Shown: in pieces, positions 48,752 through 60,155 of the stretch
Layout of the letters: each line of letters opens with the position of its first letter
Position numbering within the stretch: position 1 is the stretch's first letter
Origin: Williamsia deligens
Lineage (GTDB): Bacteria > Actinomycetota > Actinomycetes > Mycobacteriales > Mycobacteriaceae
Assembly: GCF_024171765.1 (NCBI RefSeq)
Contig: NZ_JAMTCI010000003.1
Span: forward strand, 186,001-250,000
Reading direction: 5' to 3'
Length of the DNA: 64,000 nucleotides
Translations under genes and position numbers: made by a program
Notes under the pieces: model-generated
Seen by the model: the letters and a program-made list of their open reading frames with translations, nothing else
Told to the model about the DNA's origin: nothing
Database searches by the model: none

Positions 48752-50152
48752 TCACCCCTCCTTCTGGTAGGTCTTGCCGACGGTCTCGGCGTAGGTCTGT
48801 GACTGCTTCAGCGCGTCCTCGACACTGATCTGACCGGCGATCGCGGCCGAGATCTGTTGGCTGACGCGGGTTCCGAGGTCCTGGAACTCCGGGATGGCGA
48901 GGAACTGCACGCCGGTGTAGGGCACCGGCTGCAACGACGGCTTGAGCTGGTTCGCCGCCGTCATCGCCGAGAGTGTGGGCTGTGCGTACGCCGACGACAC
49001 CGCCTTGTAGGCGGGGAGTTCGTAGGTCGAGAGCCGGCTGCCCGGGGGGACGTGGCTGGCACCGAGCTTGTCGGCCACGTACGCGATGTACTTCTTGTCC
49101 GTCATCCAGTTGATGAACTTCCAGGCGTCGTCCTTCTTCTTGCTGCTCGACGGGATGCCCAGGGACCACGTGTACAGCCAGCCGTTGTCGCCCTTCGCCA
49201 TGCTCGGTGCCTGTGCATAGCCGACGTCGCCGGCGATGGTCGAGGTGTCGGGGCTCTCCAGCACCGAGACGGCGGACGTCGCGTCGTACCACATCGCGGT
49301 CTGGCCCTGCGACAACAGGTTTCCGCACTCCTGGAAGCCCGACGAGGCGGCTCCGGGTTCGCCGTGCTCGCGGACGGTGTCGACGTAGAACTTCACCGCC
49401 GCGGTGACCTGGGGGCTGGTCAGCTGCGCGTTCCAGTTCTCGTCGTACCACCGGCCGCCGAAGGCGTTGATGACGGTGTCGAGCGGTGCGAGAACCTCGC
49501 CCCATCCGGGCTTGCCGCGCAGGCAGATCCCCGAGACGCCGGGCTTGTCGAGCCTGGCCGCGGCCTCGGCGACCTGCGGCCAGGTCGGCGTGGAGGGCAT
49601 GGTGACGCCGGCCGCGGCCAGCATCTTCTTGTTGTACATCAGGAACGACGACTCGCCGTAGAACGGAGCGGAGTACATGCCGCCCTTGTAGGAGAGAGCG
49701 TCTCTCAGGGTCGGGATGAAGTCGTTCGCGTCGTAACCGGGGGTCGAGTCCATGTACGGCGTCAGGTCGACCAGCCAGCCGTTCTCGGCCCACTGCTGCG
49801 TCTCGTAGTTGCTGATCATCACCACGTCGAACTCGCCGCCTCCTGTCGCCACCGAGGCGGTGATCTTGGCGCGGGCCTCGTTCTCCGACAGGGTGACGAA
49901 CTTGAGTGTCACACCGGGGTTGTCCTTCTCGAACTGCCCGGACAGCGAGATGGCGTCCTTCATCTGGGAGTTGGAGACCAGGGCGATCGTGACCGCCTTG
50001 CTGCCGCCGTCGGTGAACGACCCGGCGCCGGCGCATCCGGTCGCCGTGAGTCCGACCGCGGTCGCGATCGCGACACCTGCCGTCCTGCGGCGCCAGGACC
50101 GCCGTGCGAATGTGCGCAGAGTCGCCCCTGCGGTGGCGAGATGTGCAGTCAC
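48752..50152 (-). CDS. extracellular polyol/sugar-binding lipoprotein (SmoE-like)
   Basis: 466 residues. A twin-arginine-like basic N-terminus (RRSWRRRTAGVAIATAVGL) is followed by the lipobox TATGC, so the protein is probably membrane-anchored. The mature part has the extracellular solute-binding family 1 pattern: DVVMISNYETQQWAENGWL near residue 115, FLMYNKKMLAAAGV near 165 and WKFINWMTDKKYIAYVAD near 350. GTG at 50152 overlaps the regulator stop as GTGA and has GAAGGG upstream. It resembles sorbitol/mannitol-binding proteins, and the catabolic genes nearby fit; the exact ligand is inferred. Confidence 0.88.
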   Translation of the reverse strand: MTAHLATAGATLRTFARRSWRRRTAGVAIATAVGLTATGCAGAGSFTDGGSKAVTIALVSNSQMKDAISLSGQFEKDNPGVTLKFVTLSENEARAKITASVATGGGEFDVVMISNYETQQWAENGWLVDLTPYMDSTPGYDANDFIPTLRDALSYKGGMYSAPFYGESSFLMYNKKMLAAAGVTMPSTPTWPQVAEAAARLDKPGVSGICLRGKPGWGEVLAPLDTVINAFGGRWYDENWNAQLTSPQVTAAVKFYVDTVREHGEPGAASSGFQECGNLLSQGQTAMWYDATSAVSVLESPDTSTIAGDVGYAQAPSMAKGDNGWLYTWSLGIPSSSKKKDDAWKFINWMTDKKYIAYVADKLGASHVPPGSRLSTYELPAYKAVSSAYAQPTLSAMTAANQLKPSLQPVPYTGVQFLAIPEFQDLGTRVSQQISAAIAGQISVEDALKQSQTYAETVGKTYQKEG

Positions 50153-51162
50153 CGTTGACCCTTCTGTTCCGTCAGCAGCCACTGCGCGGTGTCGAGGTCG
50201 GTGACCAGGATGGTCGCGAACCCGCCGCGCAGTGCCCCGAGAATCGACTCCTGGCGATGCGATCCGCCGGAGACGAGGATTGTCGTCGCGCAGGCGCGCA
50301 CGCGATCGAGTGACACCGACACGGTCCGCGCGACGAGCGAGGAGTCGACCGGCGTGCCCGCTATGTCGTAGAAGCGGCCGCCGATCTCGCCCACCGCACC
50401 GAGGGCGGTGAGCTCGTCGAGGACGGCGCTGTCGATGTAGGCGCCCTCGAACAACGTGGTCGAGGTCGAGACCGAACCGACTCCGAACAGCATGATCTCG
50501 GCGTTCTCGGCGGCGATGAGCGCCTGGGACATGATCGAGTCACGCCGCATCGCCGCGACGGTGTCGACGTCGGCGTAGAGCGGCGCGATCAGCCGCATCG
50601 GTTGTGCGTGCAGCTGTTCGGCGAATCGCGTCAGCGCGTGGTCGACGCCGGTGTGGTAGTCGACCGATGTCATGGACCCGTCCATCTGGACGACCCTGCG
50701 GCAGGACGCGTTCCGGGCGGACAGCGCGTCGGCCACGGCGACCTGCTCCGGACCCCAGGTGAAGGCGAGGGTGTCGGTGGGGTGGATGCGGCGGGCCAGG
50801 ATGGATGCCCCTGCGCGGCCGAGTGCGGCGTCCCCGAAGGTGGTCCCGTCGGCGGGTTCGTCCATGACGAACACCTCGTCGAGGCCGAACGCCGTCTCGA
50901 CCGCGCGCTCGGTGTCCGGGTGCAGGGACCCGCCGAGGTGATCGGGGGCGGCCACGGTGACGGTGACCAGTCCCTGGGCGCGGGCCCGGGCGACGAGCCG
51001 GCCGGCGGTGGGCCGCGAGACACCCAGACGCGACGCGATCTCGGCCTGGGTGGCGCCCTCGAGGTGGTACATCGTGGCGGCGCGCAGGAGCAGGCGGATG
51101 TCCTGTCCCGAGTCGGGGACGCCGGACTGCTGGGACTGGCGAGGCGACTGCGGCGCGGTCAT
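50149..51162 (-). CDS. SorC-family transcriptional regulator of the polyol locus
   Basis: 337 residues. The N-terminal helix-turn-helix is GATQAEIASRLGVSRPTAGR followed by LVARARAQG, near residue 40. The C-terminal sugar-binding domain contains ILARRIHPTDTLAFTWGPEQ, FGVGSV and VSGGSHRQESILGALRGG, the SorC/DeoR sugar-phosphate-binding pattern. ATG at 51162 has AAGGGGG upstream. It is the first gene of the importer operon and divergent from the dehydrogenase genes. A perfect 16-bp palindrome in the shared promoter region is its likely operator. SorC proteins usually respond to a phosphorylated sugar. Confidence 0.88.
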   Translation of the reverse strand: MTAPQSPRQSQQSGVPDSGQDIRLLLRAATMYHLEGATQAEIASRLGVSRPTAGRLVARARAQGLVTVTVAAPDHLGGSLHPDTERAVETAFGLDEVFVMDEPADGTTFGDAALGRAGASILARRIHPTDTLAFTWGPEQVAVADALSARNASCRRVVQMDGSMTSVDYHTGVDHALTRFAEQLHAQPMRLIAPLYADVDTVAAMRRDSIMSQALIAAENAEIMLFGVGSVSTSTTLFEGAYIDSAVLDELTALGAVGEIGGRFYDIAGTPVDSSLVARTVSVSLDRVRACATTILVSGGSHRQESILGALRGGFATILVTDLDTAQWLLTEQKGQR

Positions 51163-51188
51163 CGTCGCCCCCTTCTCGTCGTCGAGAC

Positions 51189-51204
51189 GTGAGCAAATGC
51201 TCAC
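51189..51204. promoter_or_regulatory. operator palindrome in the divergent polyol promoter region
   Basis: GTGAGCAAATGCTCAC, a perfect 7-2-7 palindrome, 27 bases upstream of the regulator start and 86 upstream of the dehydrogenase ATG. TCATATGA (51212-51219) follows. It is placed to control both divergent transcripts and is the only such palindrome in the gap. Confidence 0.65.
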
Positions 51205-51289
51205 TGGCGGGTCATATGATCAGTACGCTAGCATCCTGAGTGTGACCCACACAACACTTTCGGCCCGAATCCCGGTCATTCCCGACACG

Positions 51290-52300
51290 ATGAGAGCGTC
51301 GGTGCTCGTCGAGACCGGTCGCGTCGAGGTCGAAGAGCGCTCGGTGCCGACGCCCGGTGACGGCGACGTGCTCGTCGCCGTGAGCGCGGTCGGTGTCTGC
51401 GGATCCGACGCGCACTACTACCGTGAGGGGCGGATCGGGGACTTCGTCGTCGAGGAGCCGATGGTCCTCGGGCACGAGGCCGCGGGCCGGATCGTGGCCG
51501 TCGGCCGGGGGGTCGACGACGCCCGGATCGGTCAGCGGGTGTCCATCGAGCCCCAACGCCCAGACCCCGCCTCCGCCGAGACCCTGCGCGGCGTCTACAA
51601 CCTGTGCCCGCACATGCGCTTCTACGCCACCCCGCCCGTCGACGGCGCACTCGCCGAGTTCGTCACCATCGGGTCCGCGTTCGCCCACGAGGTGCCCGAC
51701 TCCGTGAGCGACACCGCCGCCGCGCTCCTCGAGCCGACGTCCGTCGCGATCGCCGCCCTCCGCAAGGCGGGCACGGGGGCGGGTTCGTCGCTGCTCGTGG
51801 CGGGGGCGGGACCGATCGGTGTGATGTGCGCGCAGGTCGCCCGCGCGATGGGTGCGACGCGGATCGTCGTGTCCGACCCCGATGCGCTGCGTCGCGACAA
51901 CGCCGACCGGTTCGGCGCGACCGACGTCGTCCGTCCCGACGAGGTGGCCGGGGTCGACCCCGTCGACGCGTTCGTCGACGCCTCCGGCGCCGAACCCGCG
52001 ATCGTCGACGGGCTGCGTCGCGTCCGACCCGCGGGTCGGGTGGTGTTGGTGGGCATGGGATCCGACAGCATCGCGGTGCCGCTCTCGGTGATCCAGAACC
52101 GCGAGCTGTGGGTGACCGGGGTGTTCCGCTACGCCAACACCTGGCCTGCCGCCATCGCGCTGGCCGCGTCGGGGTCGATCGACCTCGACGGGATGGTCAC
52201 CGGTCGGTTCACGCTCGAGCAGACCGCGCAGGCACTCGACGCCGACCGCGAACCCGGCAGCATCAAGGCCGTCATCGACGTCGCCGGGGCACAGCGGTGA
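51290..52300 (+). CDS. zinc-dependent polyol (sorbitol/xylitol-type) dehydrogenase
   Basis: 336-residue medium-chain dehydrogenase. Catalytic zinc ligands are seen in VCGSDAHYY (Cys near residue 38) and LGHEAAGRIVAVG (His-Glu near 63). NLCPHMRFYATPPVDGALAE is typical of sorbitol dehydrogenases. The NAD site is VAGAGPIGVMCAQVARAMGA near 165. The four-Cys structural zinc lobe is absent: only one of those cysteines remains. ATG at 51290 is preferred; in-frame GTG at 51242 would add 16 residues. The stop overlaps the next gene (GTGA). It probably oxidises a polyol to a ketose. Confidence 0.85.
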   Translation: MRASVLVETGRVEVEERSVPTPGDGDVLVAVSAVGVCGSDAHYYREGRIGDFVVEEPMVLGHEAAGRIVAVGRGVDDARIGQRVSIEPQRPDPASAETLRGVYNLCPHMRFYATPPVDGALAEFVTIGSAFAHEVPDSVSDTAAALLEPTSVAIAALRKAGTGAGSSLLVAGAGPIGVMCAQVARAMGATRIVVSDPDALRRDNADRFGATDVVRPDEVAGVDPVDAFVDASGAEPAIVDGLRRVRPAGRVVLVGMGSDSIAVPLSVIQNRELWVTGVFRYANTWPAAIALAASGSIDLDGMVTGRFTLEQTAQALDADREPGSIKAVIDVAGAQR

Positions 52301-53766
52301 CCGGGTCGGACCTCGCGGTGGCGGGATGGGCCGCGGCGCAACCGCCCTACCCGCGCCACGGCCGGACGTCGGGGATCGTCCACATCGGGGTGGGCGGGTT
52401 CCACCGCGCCCACCAGGCGATGTACGTCGACAGGCTCCTGCGACGGGATCCCGACGCGCCGTGGACGATCTGCGGTGTCGGCGTCCTCGACGGCGACCGT
52501 CGGATGCGCGACGCCCTGGCCTCGCAGGACCACCTCTACACGCTCACGCTCAAACATCCCGACGGTGCCGTCGAGACCGAGGTGCTGGGCGCCATCGTCG
52601 ACTTCCTCGTCGCCCCCGACGACCCGGAGGCGGTGATCGAGGCGCTCGCCGCCCCGACCTCGCGCATCGTCTCGCTCACGGTCACCGAGGGCGGCTACAA
52701 CATCTCGTCGACCACCGGCGAGTTCGACCTCGAGAACCCGGCCGTGGCCGCCGACCTGGCGCCGAACGCCGTTCCGCGCACGGTGTTCGGGCTCGTGGTG
52801 GAGGCACTGCGCCGGCGCAGGGAACGCGGCACCGCGTCGTTCACGCTGATGTCGTGCGACAACATCCCCGGCAACGGGCACATGGCGCGACGGGTGTTCA
52901 CCACGTTCGCCCGAGCCCTCGACCGTGACCTCGCCGACTGGATCGAGCTGCACACCGCGTTCCCGAACAGCATGGTCGACCGCATCACCCCGGCCACTCC
53001 GCCGGACCTGGCCGCGGAGGTCCGTGAGCGGACCGGTGTCGACGACGCCTGGCCCGTCGTCGCCGAACCCTTCACACAGTGGGTGCTGGAGGACGACTTC
53101 GTCGACGGCCGTCCGCCGTTCGAGGACGTCGGTGTGCAGATGGTCGCCGACGTCGAGCCGTATGAGTTGATGAAGCTCCGGCTCCTCAACGCCGGGCACC
53201 AGACCCTGTGCTACGCAGGCCATCTGCTCGGGTATCGGGCTGTCGCGGACGCCACGCGGGATCCGCTCGTCGCGGCACTGCTGCGTGCGTACATGCAGAC
53301 CGAGGGGCGCCCGAGCCTGCCGCCGGTCCCCGGTGTCGATCTCGACGACTACATCGACACACTCGTCGAGAGGTTCTCCAACGACGCGATCGGTGACACG
53401 ATCGCCCGGCTGTGCGCGGAGTCGTCGGACCGCATCCCGCAGTGGATGGTGCCCGTCGTGCGCGAACGCCTGGCGGCCGGTGGGTCGGTGGACGTGTCGG
53501 CCGCTGTCATCGCGTTGTGGACGCGATACGCCGAGGGCGTCGACGAGCAGGGCGACCCGATCGACGTCGTCGACCGCCGTCGCGATCAGCTGATGCCGCT
53601 GGCCAGCGCGACGCGCGAGGATCCCCGCGCGTTCGTCGGTGTGCGAGAGCTGTTCGGCGACATCGTCGACGAGCCGCGGTTCATGGAGCCCTACACCCGT
53701 GTCCTGACGGCGCTGCGCGAGAACGGGACCCGCGCGACCCTCGAGGAGCTCCTCCGCGACCGCTGA
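52297..53766 (+). CDS. mannitol 2-dehydrogenase-type polyol dehydrogenase
   Basis: 489 residues, long-chain mannitol dehydrogenase family. The N-terminal NAD fold is HIGVGGFHRAHQAMYVDRLL near residue 28. The catalytic Lys-Asn-His set is visible in MKLRLLNAGHQTLCYAGHLLGY near 292-303. SMVDRITPATP near 225 is the family nucleotide/substrate motif. It oxidises D-mannitol or D-arabitol to fructose or xylulose with NAD. GTG at 52297 is coupled to the upstream dehydrogenase. With xylulokinase nearby, arabitol to xylulose is a sensible alternative to mannitol. Confidence 0.9.
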   Translation: MTGSDLAVAGWAAAQPPYPRHGRTSGIVHIGVGGFHRAHQAMYVDRLLRRDPDAPWTICGVGVLDGDRRMRDALASQDHLYTLTLKHPDGAVETEVLGAIVDFLVAPDDPEAVIEALAAPTSRIVSLTVTEGGYNISSTTGEFDLENPAVAADLAPNAVPRTVFGLVVEALRRRRERGTASFTLMSCDNIPGNGHMARRVFTTFARALDRDLADWIELHTAFPNSMVDRITPATPPDLAAEVRERTGVDDAWPVVAEPFTQWVLEDDFVDGRPPFEDVGVQMVADVEPYELMKLRLLNAGHQTLCYAGHLLGYRAVADATRDPLVAALLRAYMQTEGRPSLPPVPGVDLDDYIDTLVERFSNDAIGDTIARLCAESSDRIPQWMVPVVRERLAAGGSVDVSAAVIALWTRYAEGVDEQGDPIDVVDRRRDQLMPLASATREDPRAFVGVRELFGDIVDEPRFMEPYTRVLTALRENGTRATLEELLRDR

Positions 53767-53771
53767 CCCCT

Positions 53772-53978
53772 CGCCGAGTGGGCCACAAACACCCGCCGAC
53801 TGGGCAGAAACCCCCCGCCGAGTGGGCGGTAGATCCCGCCCACCGTGCACTCGTTCGAGCGGGTCGCGAAAGTGCGCCCGCTCGACGGGCAGTTCTGGCC
53901 CGGTCGGCGGGCAGTTTCGGCACGCTCGGGGGTGGGTTGTGGCCCACTCGGGGGTGGGTTTGGGCCCGCTCGGGGGGT
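53772..53978. repeat. inverted repeat array at a convergent junction (site B)
   Basis: Units of about 22 bp starting CGCCGA(G/C)TGGGC occur at 53772, 53795 and 53817. In the right half, reverse-oriented units carry GCCCGCTCG or GCCCACTCG. GAGTGGGCCACAA at 53776-53788 is exactly complementary to TTGTGGCCCACTC at 53937-53949. The array fills the 216-base gap between convergent mannitol dehydrogenase and xylulokinase genes. It is related to the array at 42635-42856 in unit sequence and position. No coding potential is apparent. Confidence 0.8.
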
Positions 53979-53982
53979 GGGG

Positions 53983-55377
53983 TCAGCCGTGGAGCTGTGT
54001 CCGCGCCGCCCGGTAGCGCTCCATGACAGCCGGGTCCTCGTCGCCCTCGACGGTCTCGGTGACGGGAGCGGCCCACGACGGCGGGGTCGTGCCACCGGAG
54101 AGTGCCCACGCGGCCTGGCGGGCGGCGCCGTCGGCGACGTACTCCCCGGGCGCCGGGACCGCCACGGGCACGCCGAAGACCACCGGCGCGATCGCACGGA
54201 CGGCCGCCGATCGCACCCCGCCGCCGACGAGAAGGATGCGGCGTGCCTCGACGCCGCAGTCGCGGATGTAGTCGAGGCCGTCCCGCAGCGAACACAGCAG
54301 GCCTTCGACGGCCGCCCGCGCGATGGTCTCGGGGCGGGTCGACCGCAGTGTCAGTCCCGTGAAACTCGCCTGCGCCTCAGGGAGATCGGGTGACCGCTCG
54401 CCCTCGAAGTACGGCACGAGGACGACGCCGTCGGCACCGGACGGCGCGGCGAGCGCCAGCTCGGCGAGGCGATCGAGGTCGACGCCGAGCATGCGCGCGA
54501 CGGCGGTGAGGACGGGCGCACCGTTCAGCGTGCACACCAGCGGCAGGTGCTGACCGGTCGCGTCGGCGAAGCCGGCGACGTAGCCGCTGCCGTCGTGGGT
54601 GGGCGACACCGACACCGCCGAGACGACGCCGGAGGTTCCCAGGGACACGACGATGTCGCCGGGTCGCGCGTCGACCGCCAGTGCCGCCGCGGCGTTGTCG
54701 CCCGCACCGGGTGCGACGACGGCCCCGGACGCGATCGTGCCGACGGTCTCCGCGGGCCGTGCGACGCGGGGGAGGTGCGGCGCGCGATCGCGGAACGCCA
54801 GCCGCAGCAGCCCGTCGTCGTAGGCGTCGGTCGCAGCCGCGAAATACCCCGTGCCGCTGGCGTCGCTGCGGTCCGTGACCAGTGCGTCGAGTCCCGGCGC
54901 ACCCCGCAGTCGCCACGAGAGCCAGTCGTGGGGGAGACACACGGCCGCTGTCGCGTCCGCGTGGTCCGGTTCGGTGTCGGCGAGCCACCGCAGCTTCGTC
55001 GCGGTGATCGACGCCACCGGGACGACGCCGACGCGGTCCGCCCAGGCCTGTGCGCCGCCCAACTCGTCGACGAGGTCTCTCGCCGCGGGGGCGGACCGGG
55101 TGTCGTTCCACAACAGGGCATCTCGGACGACGGCGCCGGTGTCGTCGAGGCAGACCATCCCGTGCTGTTGACCTCCGACGGCCACGGCGGCGACATCGTC
55201 GAGACCACCGGCGTCGGTGACGGCGGTGGTCAGCGCATCCCACCACCGGTCCGGGTGGATCTCGGTCCCGTCGGGGTGGGATGCGCGACCCGACCGGACG
55301 AGGGACCCGTCGTCGGCGTCGCGGATCACGACCTTGCAGGACTGGGTCGACGAGTCGATCCCGGCCACCAGCGTCAT
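53983..55377 (-). CDS. xylB: xylulokinase (FGGY family)
   Basis: 464 residues. FGGY carbohydrate kinase: [15 protein letters not shown] at residue 6, [12 protein letters not shown] near 68, LLWNDTRSA near 88, [12 protein letters not shown] near 258 and the ATP-site [20 protein letters not shown] near 385. It phosphorylates D-xylulose to xylulose 5-phosphate, feeding the pentose phosphate pathway. ATG at 55377 starts the conserved motif; AAGGAG lies upstream within the treY end. Only 7 bases separate it from treY, so it is probably transcribed with treX-treY although its role fits the polyol genes. Confidence 0.9.
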   Translation of the reverse strand: MTLVAGIDSSTQSCKVVIRDADDGSLVRSGRASHPDGTEIHPDRWWDALTTAVTDAGGLDDVAAVAVGGQQHGMVCLDDTGAVVRDALLWNDTRSAPAARDLVDELGGAQAWADRVGVVPVASITATKLRWLADTEPDHADATAAVCLPHDWLSWRLRGAPGLDALVTDRSDASGTGYFAAATDAYDDGLLRLAFRDRAPHLPRVARPAETVGTIASGAVVAPGAGDNAAAALAVDARPGDIVVSLGTSGVVSAVSVSPTHDGSGYVAGFADATGQHLPLVCTLNGAPVLTAVARMLGVDLDRLAELALAAPSGADGVVLVPYFEGERSPDLPEAQASFTGLTLRSTRPETIARAAVEGLLCSLRDGLDYIRDCGVEARRILLVGGGVRSAAVRAIAPVVFGVPVAVPAPGEYVADGAARQAAWALSGGTTPPSWAAPVTETVEGDEDPAVMERYRAARTQLHG

Positions 55378-55384
55378 CGCCGAC

Positions 55385-57682
55385 TCACTCCTTCGTGTGT
55401 CGCTCCAGCACCGTGATCGGCGTGGCCCCCACGTCCAGTGTGCCCGAGACGATCTCGCCGGTCTCGTGATCGCGCCAGGTGCCCTCGACATCGAGCGACG
55501 CACGCAGACCGGGCCGTGTCGCGACGACCACGACGACCTCGGCTGCGTCCGCACCCACCGTGAACGCGACGACGCGGTCGGCGTCGGCACCGTCGGCGAC
55601 GAGCGGGCCGTACCCGCCGGCGGAGGTGAAGGCCGATGCATGGTCACGCCGTGCCGCGAGCGCCGACCGCACCAGGCGCACCTTGGGGTGATCAGTCGAT
55701 GCGTCCCACTCGATCGGACGCCGGTTGTCGGGGTCGACGAGGGAGTCCTCGAACCACTCGGTGCCCTGGTAGACGTCGGGCACGCCGGGAACCAGCAGCG
55801 ACAGGCCCTTGTGGGCGAGCACGACCCACTCGATCTCCGCGGCCAGATCGCCGACCAGGCGGGCGATCTCCGCACCGACCCGCCCGTCGACCACGTCGTC
55901 GATCCACCGGTGCACGGCGGTCTCGGCGGCCTCGTCGACGTCGGTCCAACCCGTGATGAGCCCTGCCTCGCGGATCGCCTTGGTGGCGTAGTCGTGCAGG
56001 CGGGTGCGCAGTCCGTCGCCGACGGCGCCGGTGGTGGGCCACACGCCGATGATGTTCTGCAGCAGGAACAGTCCGGTGACCCCGTCGGGAGGGGGTGTCT
56101 GCGACCGCATGGTCTCGACGAGATCGCGCCACCGGTCGGGATGGGCGGTGAGGGCGATGATCCGTGCCCGCACGTCCTCGCCGCGTTTGGTGTCGTGGGT
56201 CGACGACGTCGTCATCGCGCGCGGGTGGCTCGAGGCCCGTGCGGCCACCCGCGTGTGGAACTCGTCCGCGGTGACCCCGAAGCGACCGGGATCGCCACCG
56301 ACCTCCTGGAGGGCGACGAGCCGGGCCGTCCGGTAGAACAGGCTGTCCTCGACGCTCTTGGCCGTCGTGGCCCCGCACACCTGGGCCAGTCGGACGGCGG
56401 GTTCACCGTCGGTGAGGACCGTCGCCGCGAGCAGACGGACCGCACCGGCGAGGTCGGGACGAGCGTCGCGGACGGAGTCGAGGGTCGACGCCAGGAGCCC
56501 CTCGAGCACGGGATAGTCGGCGCGGTAGACGCCGAGTCGGCCGATCACCTCGGCGATCGCGTCGTCGAGTTCGGGGCGCGGCACCGCCGTGGGGTCGACA
56601 TCGCCCGCATCCCGGGCGGCTGCCCGGATCGCCCGCGAGAGCCGCGCGCGTTCGGCGGGGAACAGCGTGTGCAGCGTGTCCCGCTTGCGCCGGTGTTCGG
56701 CCCCGTGGAGCCATCCCGCGTCGCCGGTGTCACCCGTGATCGCCTGGTGGACCTCGGTGAACGTGGTCTCGGCGGCGGGGTCGACGAAGACGCCGTCCAC
56801 CCACCGCAGGGCGTCGTACCCGGTCGTGCCGTCGACCGGGAGGACAGGATCGAGCTGCTCGTCGGTGGCGAGGATCTTCTCGACCCACAGCACACGGTCG
56901 TCGCCGATGTCGGAGCGCAGGCGCTGCAGGTATCCGACGGGATCGACGAGACCGTCGGGGTGGTCGACGCGGATGCCGTCGACGAGGTCCTCGGCGACGA
57001 GGGCACGCACGAGCTCGTGGGTGGCGGCGTAGACGTCGGGGTCCTCCTGACGCAGGCCGGCGAGCCCGTTCACCGCGAAGAACCGTCGATAACCGATGAC
57101 GCCGGAGTCCCACGGCACCAGCCGATAGGCCTGGGCGTCGTGCGCCGCACGGGCGTCGTCGTGTGGTGTCCCGGGGGCGAGGGGGAACCGGTGTTCGTAG
57201 AACACGAGTTCGTCCGCCTCGGCGTCGATCTCGAGCGCGTCGACGTCGTCGGGTCCGCCCAGCACCGGCAGGGCGATCTTCCCGTCCGCGCCGTTGTCGC
57301 CGTCCCAGTCGATGTCGAAGAAGTGCGCGTACGCCGACTGTGCGCCGTGGGTGAGAACGTCCCACCACCACGCGTTCTGCCGCGGGTCCTCCACGCCGGT
57401 GTGGTTGGGCACGATGTCGACGACGATGCCCAGTCCGCGCTCGGCGGCAGCCCGGCGCAGGCTGCGCAGGGCGTCGATCCCGCCGAGGACGGGCGCGACG
57501 GCGATCGGCGGGATCCAGTCGTAGCCATGGGTGGAGCCGGCGGTCGCGGTGTTGATCGGCGACAGGTACAGATGGCTGACCCCGAGGTCACGGACGTGGT
57601 CGAGGACGTCGAGCGCGTCGGTGAGGGTGAAGTCGGCGGTGAGCTGCAGTCGATAGGTGGCGACGAGCGCGGGGCGGGTCAC
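55385..57682 (-). CDS. treY: malto-oligosyltrehalose synthase TreY
   Basis: 765 residues, GH13_26. It rearranges the reducing-end alpha-1,4 bond of maltodextrins to an alpha,alpha-1,1 bond. Motifs are [20 protein letters not shown] at the N-terminus, [13 protein letters not shown] near 88, [13 protein letters not shown] near 240 (nucleophile Asp), [11 protein letters not shown] near 269 (acid/base Glu) and [17 protein letters not shown] near 488. GTG at 57682 directly abuts the treX stop with no gap. The C-terminus includes the LGRHT-like final strand variant VLERHTKE. Confidence 0.94.
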   Translation of the reverse strand: MTRPALVATYRLQLTADFTLTDALDVLDHVRDLGVSHLYLSPINTATAGSTHGYDWIPPIAVAPVLGGIDALRSLRRAAAERGLGIVVDIVPNHTGVEDPRQNAWWWDVLTHGAQSAYAHFFDIDWDGDNGADGKIALPVLGGPDDVDALEIDAEADELVFYEHRFPLAPGTPHDDARAAHDAQAYRLVPWDSGVIGYRRFFAVNGLAGLRQEDPDVYAATHELVRALVAEDLVDGIRVDHPDGLVDPVGYLQRLRSDIGDDRVLWVEKILATDEQLDPVLPVDGTTGYDALRWVDGVFVDPAAETTFTEVHQAITGDTGDAGWLHGAEHRRKRDTLHTLFPAERARLSRAIRAAARDAGDVDPTAVPRPELDDAIAEVIGRLGVYRADYPVLEGLLASTLDSVRDARPDLAGAVRLLAATVLTDGEPAVRLAQVCGATTAKSVEDSLFYRTARLVALQEVGGDPGRFGVTADEFHTRVAARASSHPRAMTTSSTHDTKRGEDVRARIIALTAHPDRWRDLVETMRSQTPPPDGVTGLFLLQNIIGVWPTTGAVGDGLRTRLHDYATKAIREAGLITGWTDVDEAAETAVHRWIDDVVDGRVGAEIARLVGDLAAEIEWVVLAHKGLSLLVPGVPDVYQGTEWFEDSLVDPDNRRPIEWDASTDHPKVRLVRSALAARRDHASAFTSAGGYGPLVADGADADRVVAFTVGADAAEVVVVVATRPGLRASLDVEGTWRDHETGEIVSGTLDVGATPITVLERHTKE

Positions 57683-60061
<2,379 letters not shown>

Positions 60062-60155
60062 TCCCACGCTCGTGACGTCATGTGATGACCCTATCGGCCC
60101 ACGACGTCGCCCTCATCCCCGCGCGAGCAGGTCACACCGGGCAGACCGCGGGCCG

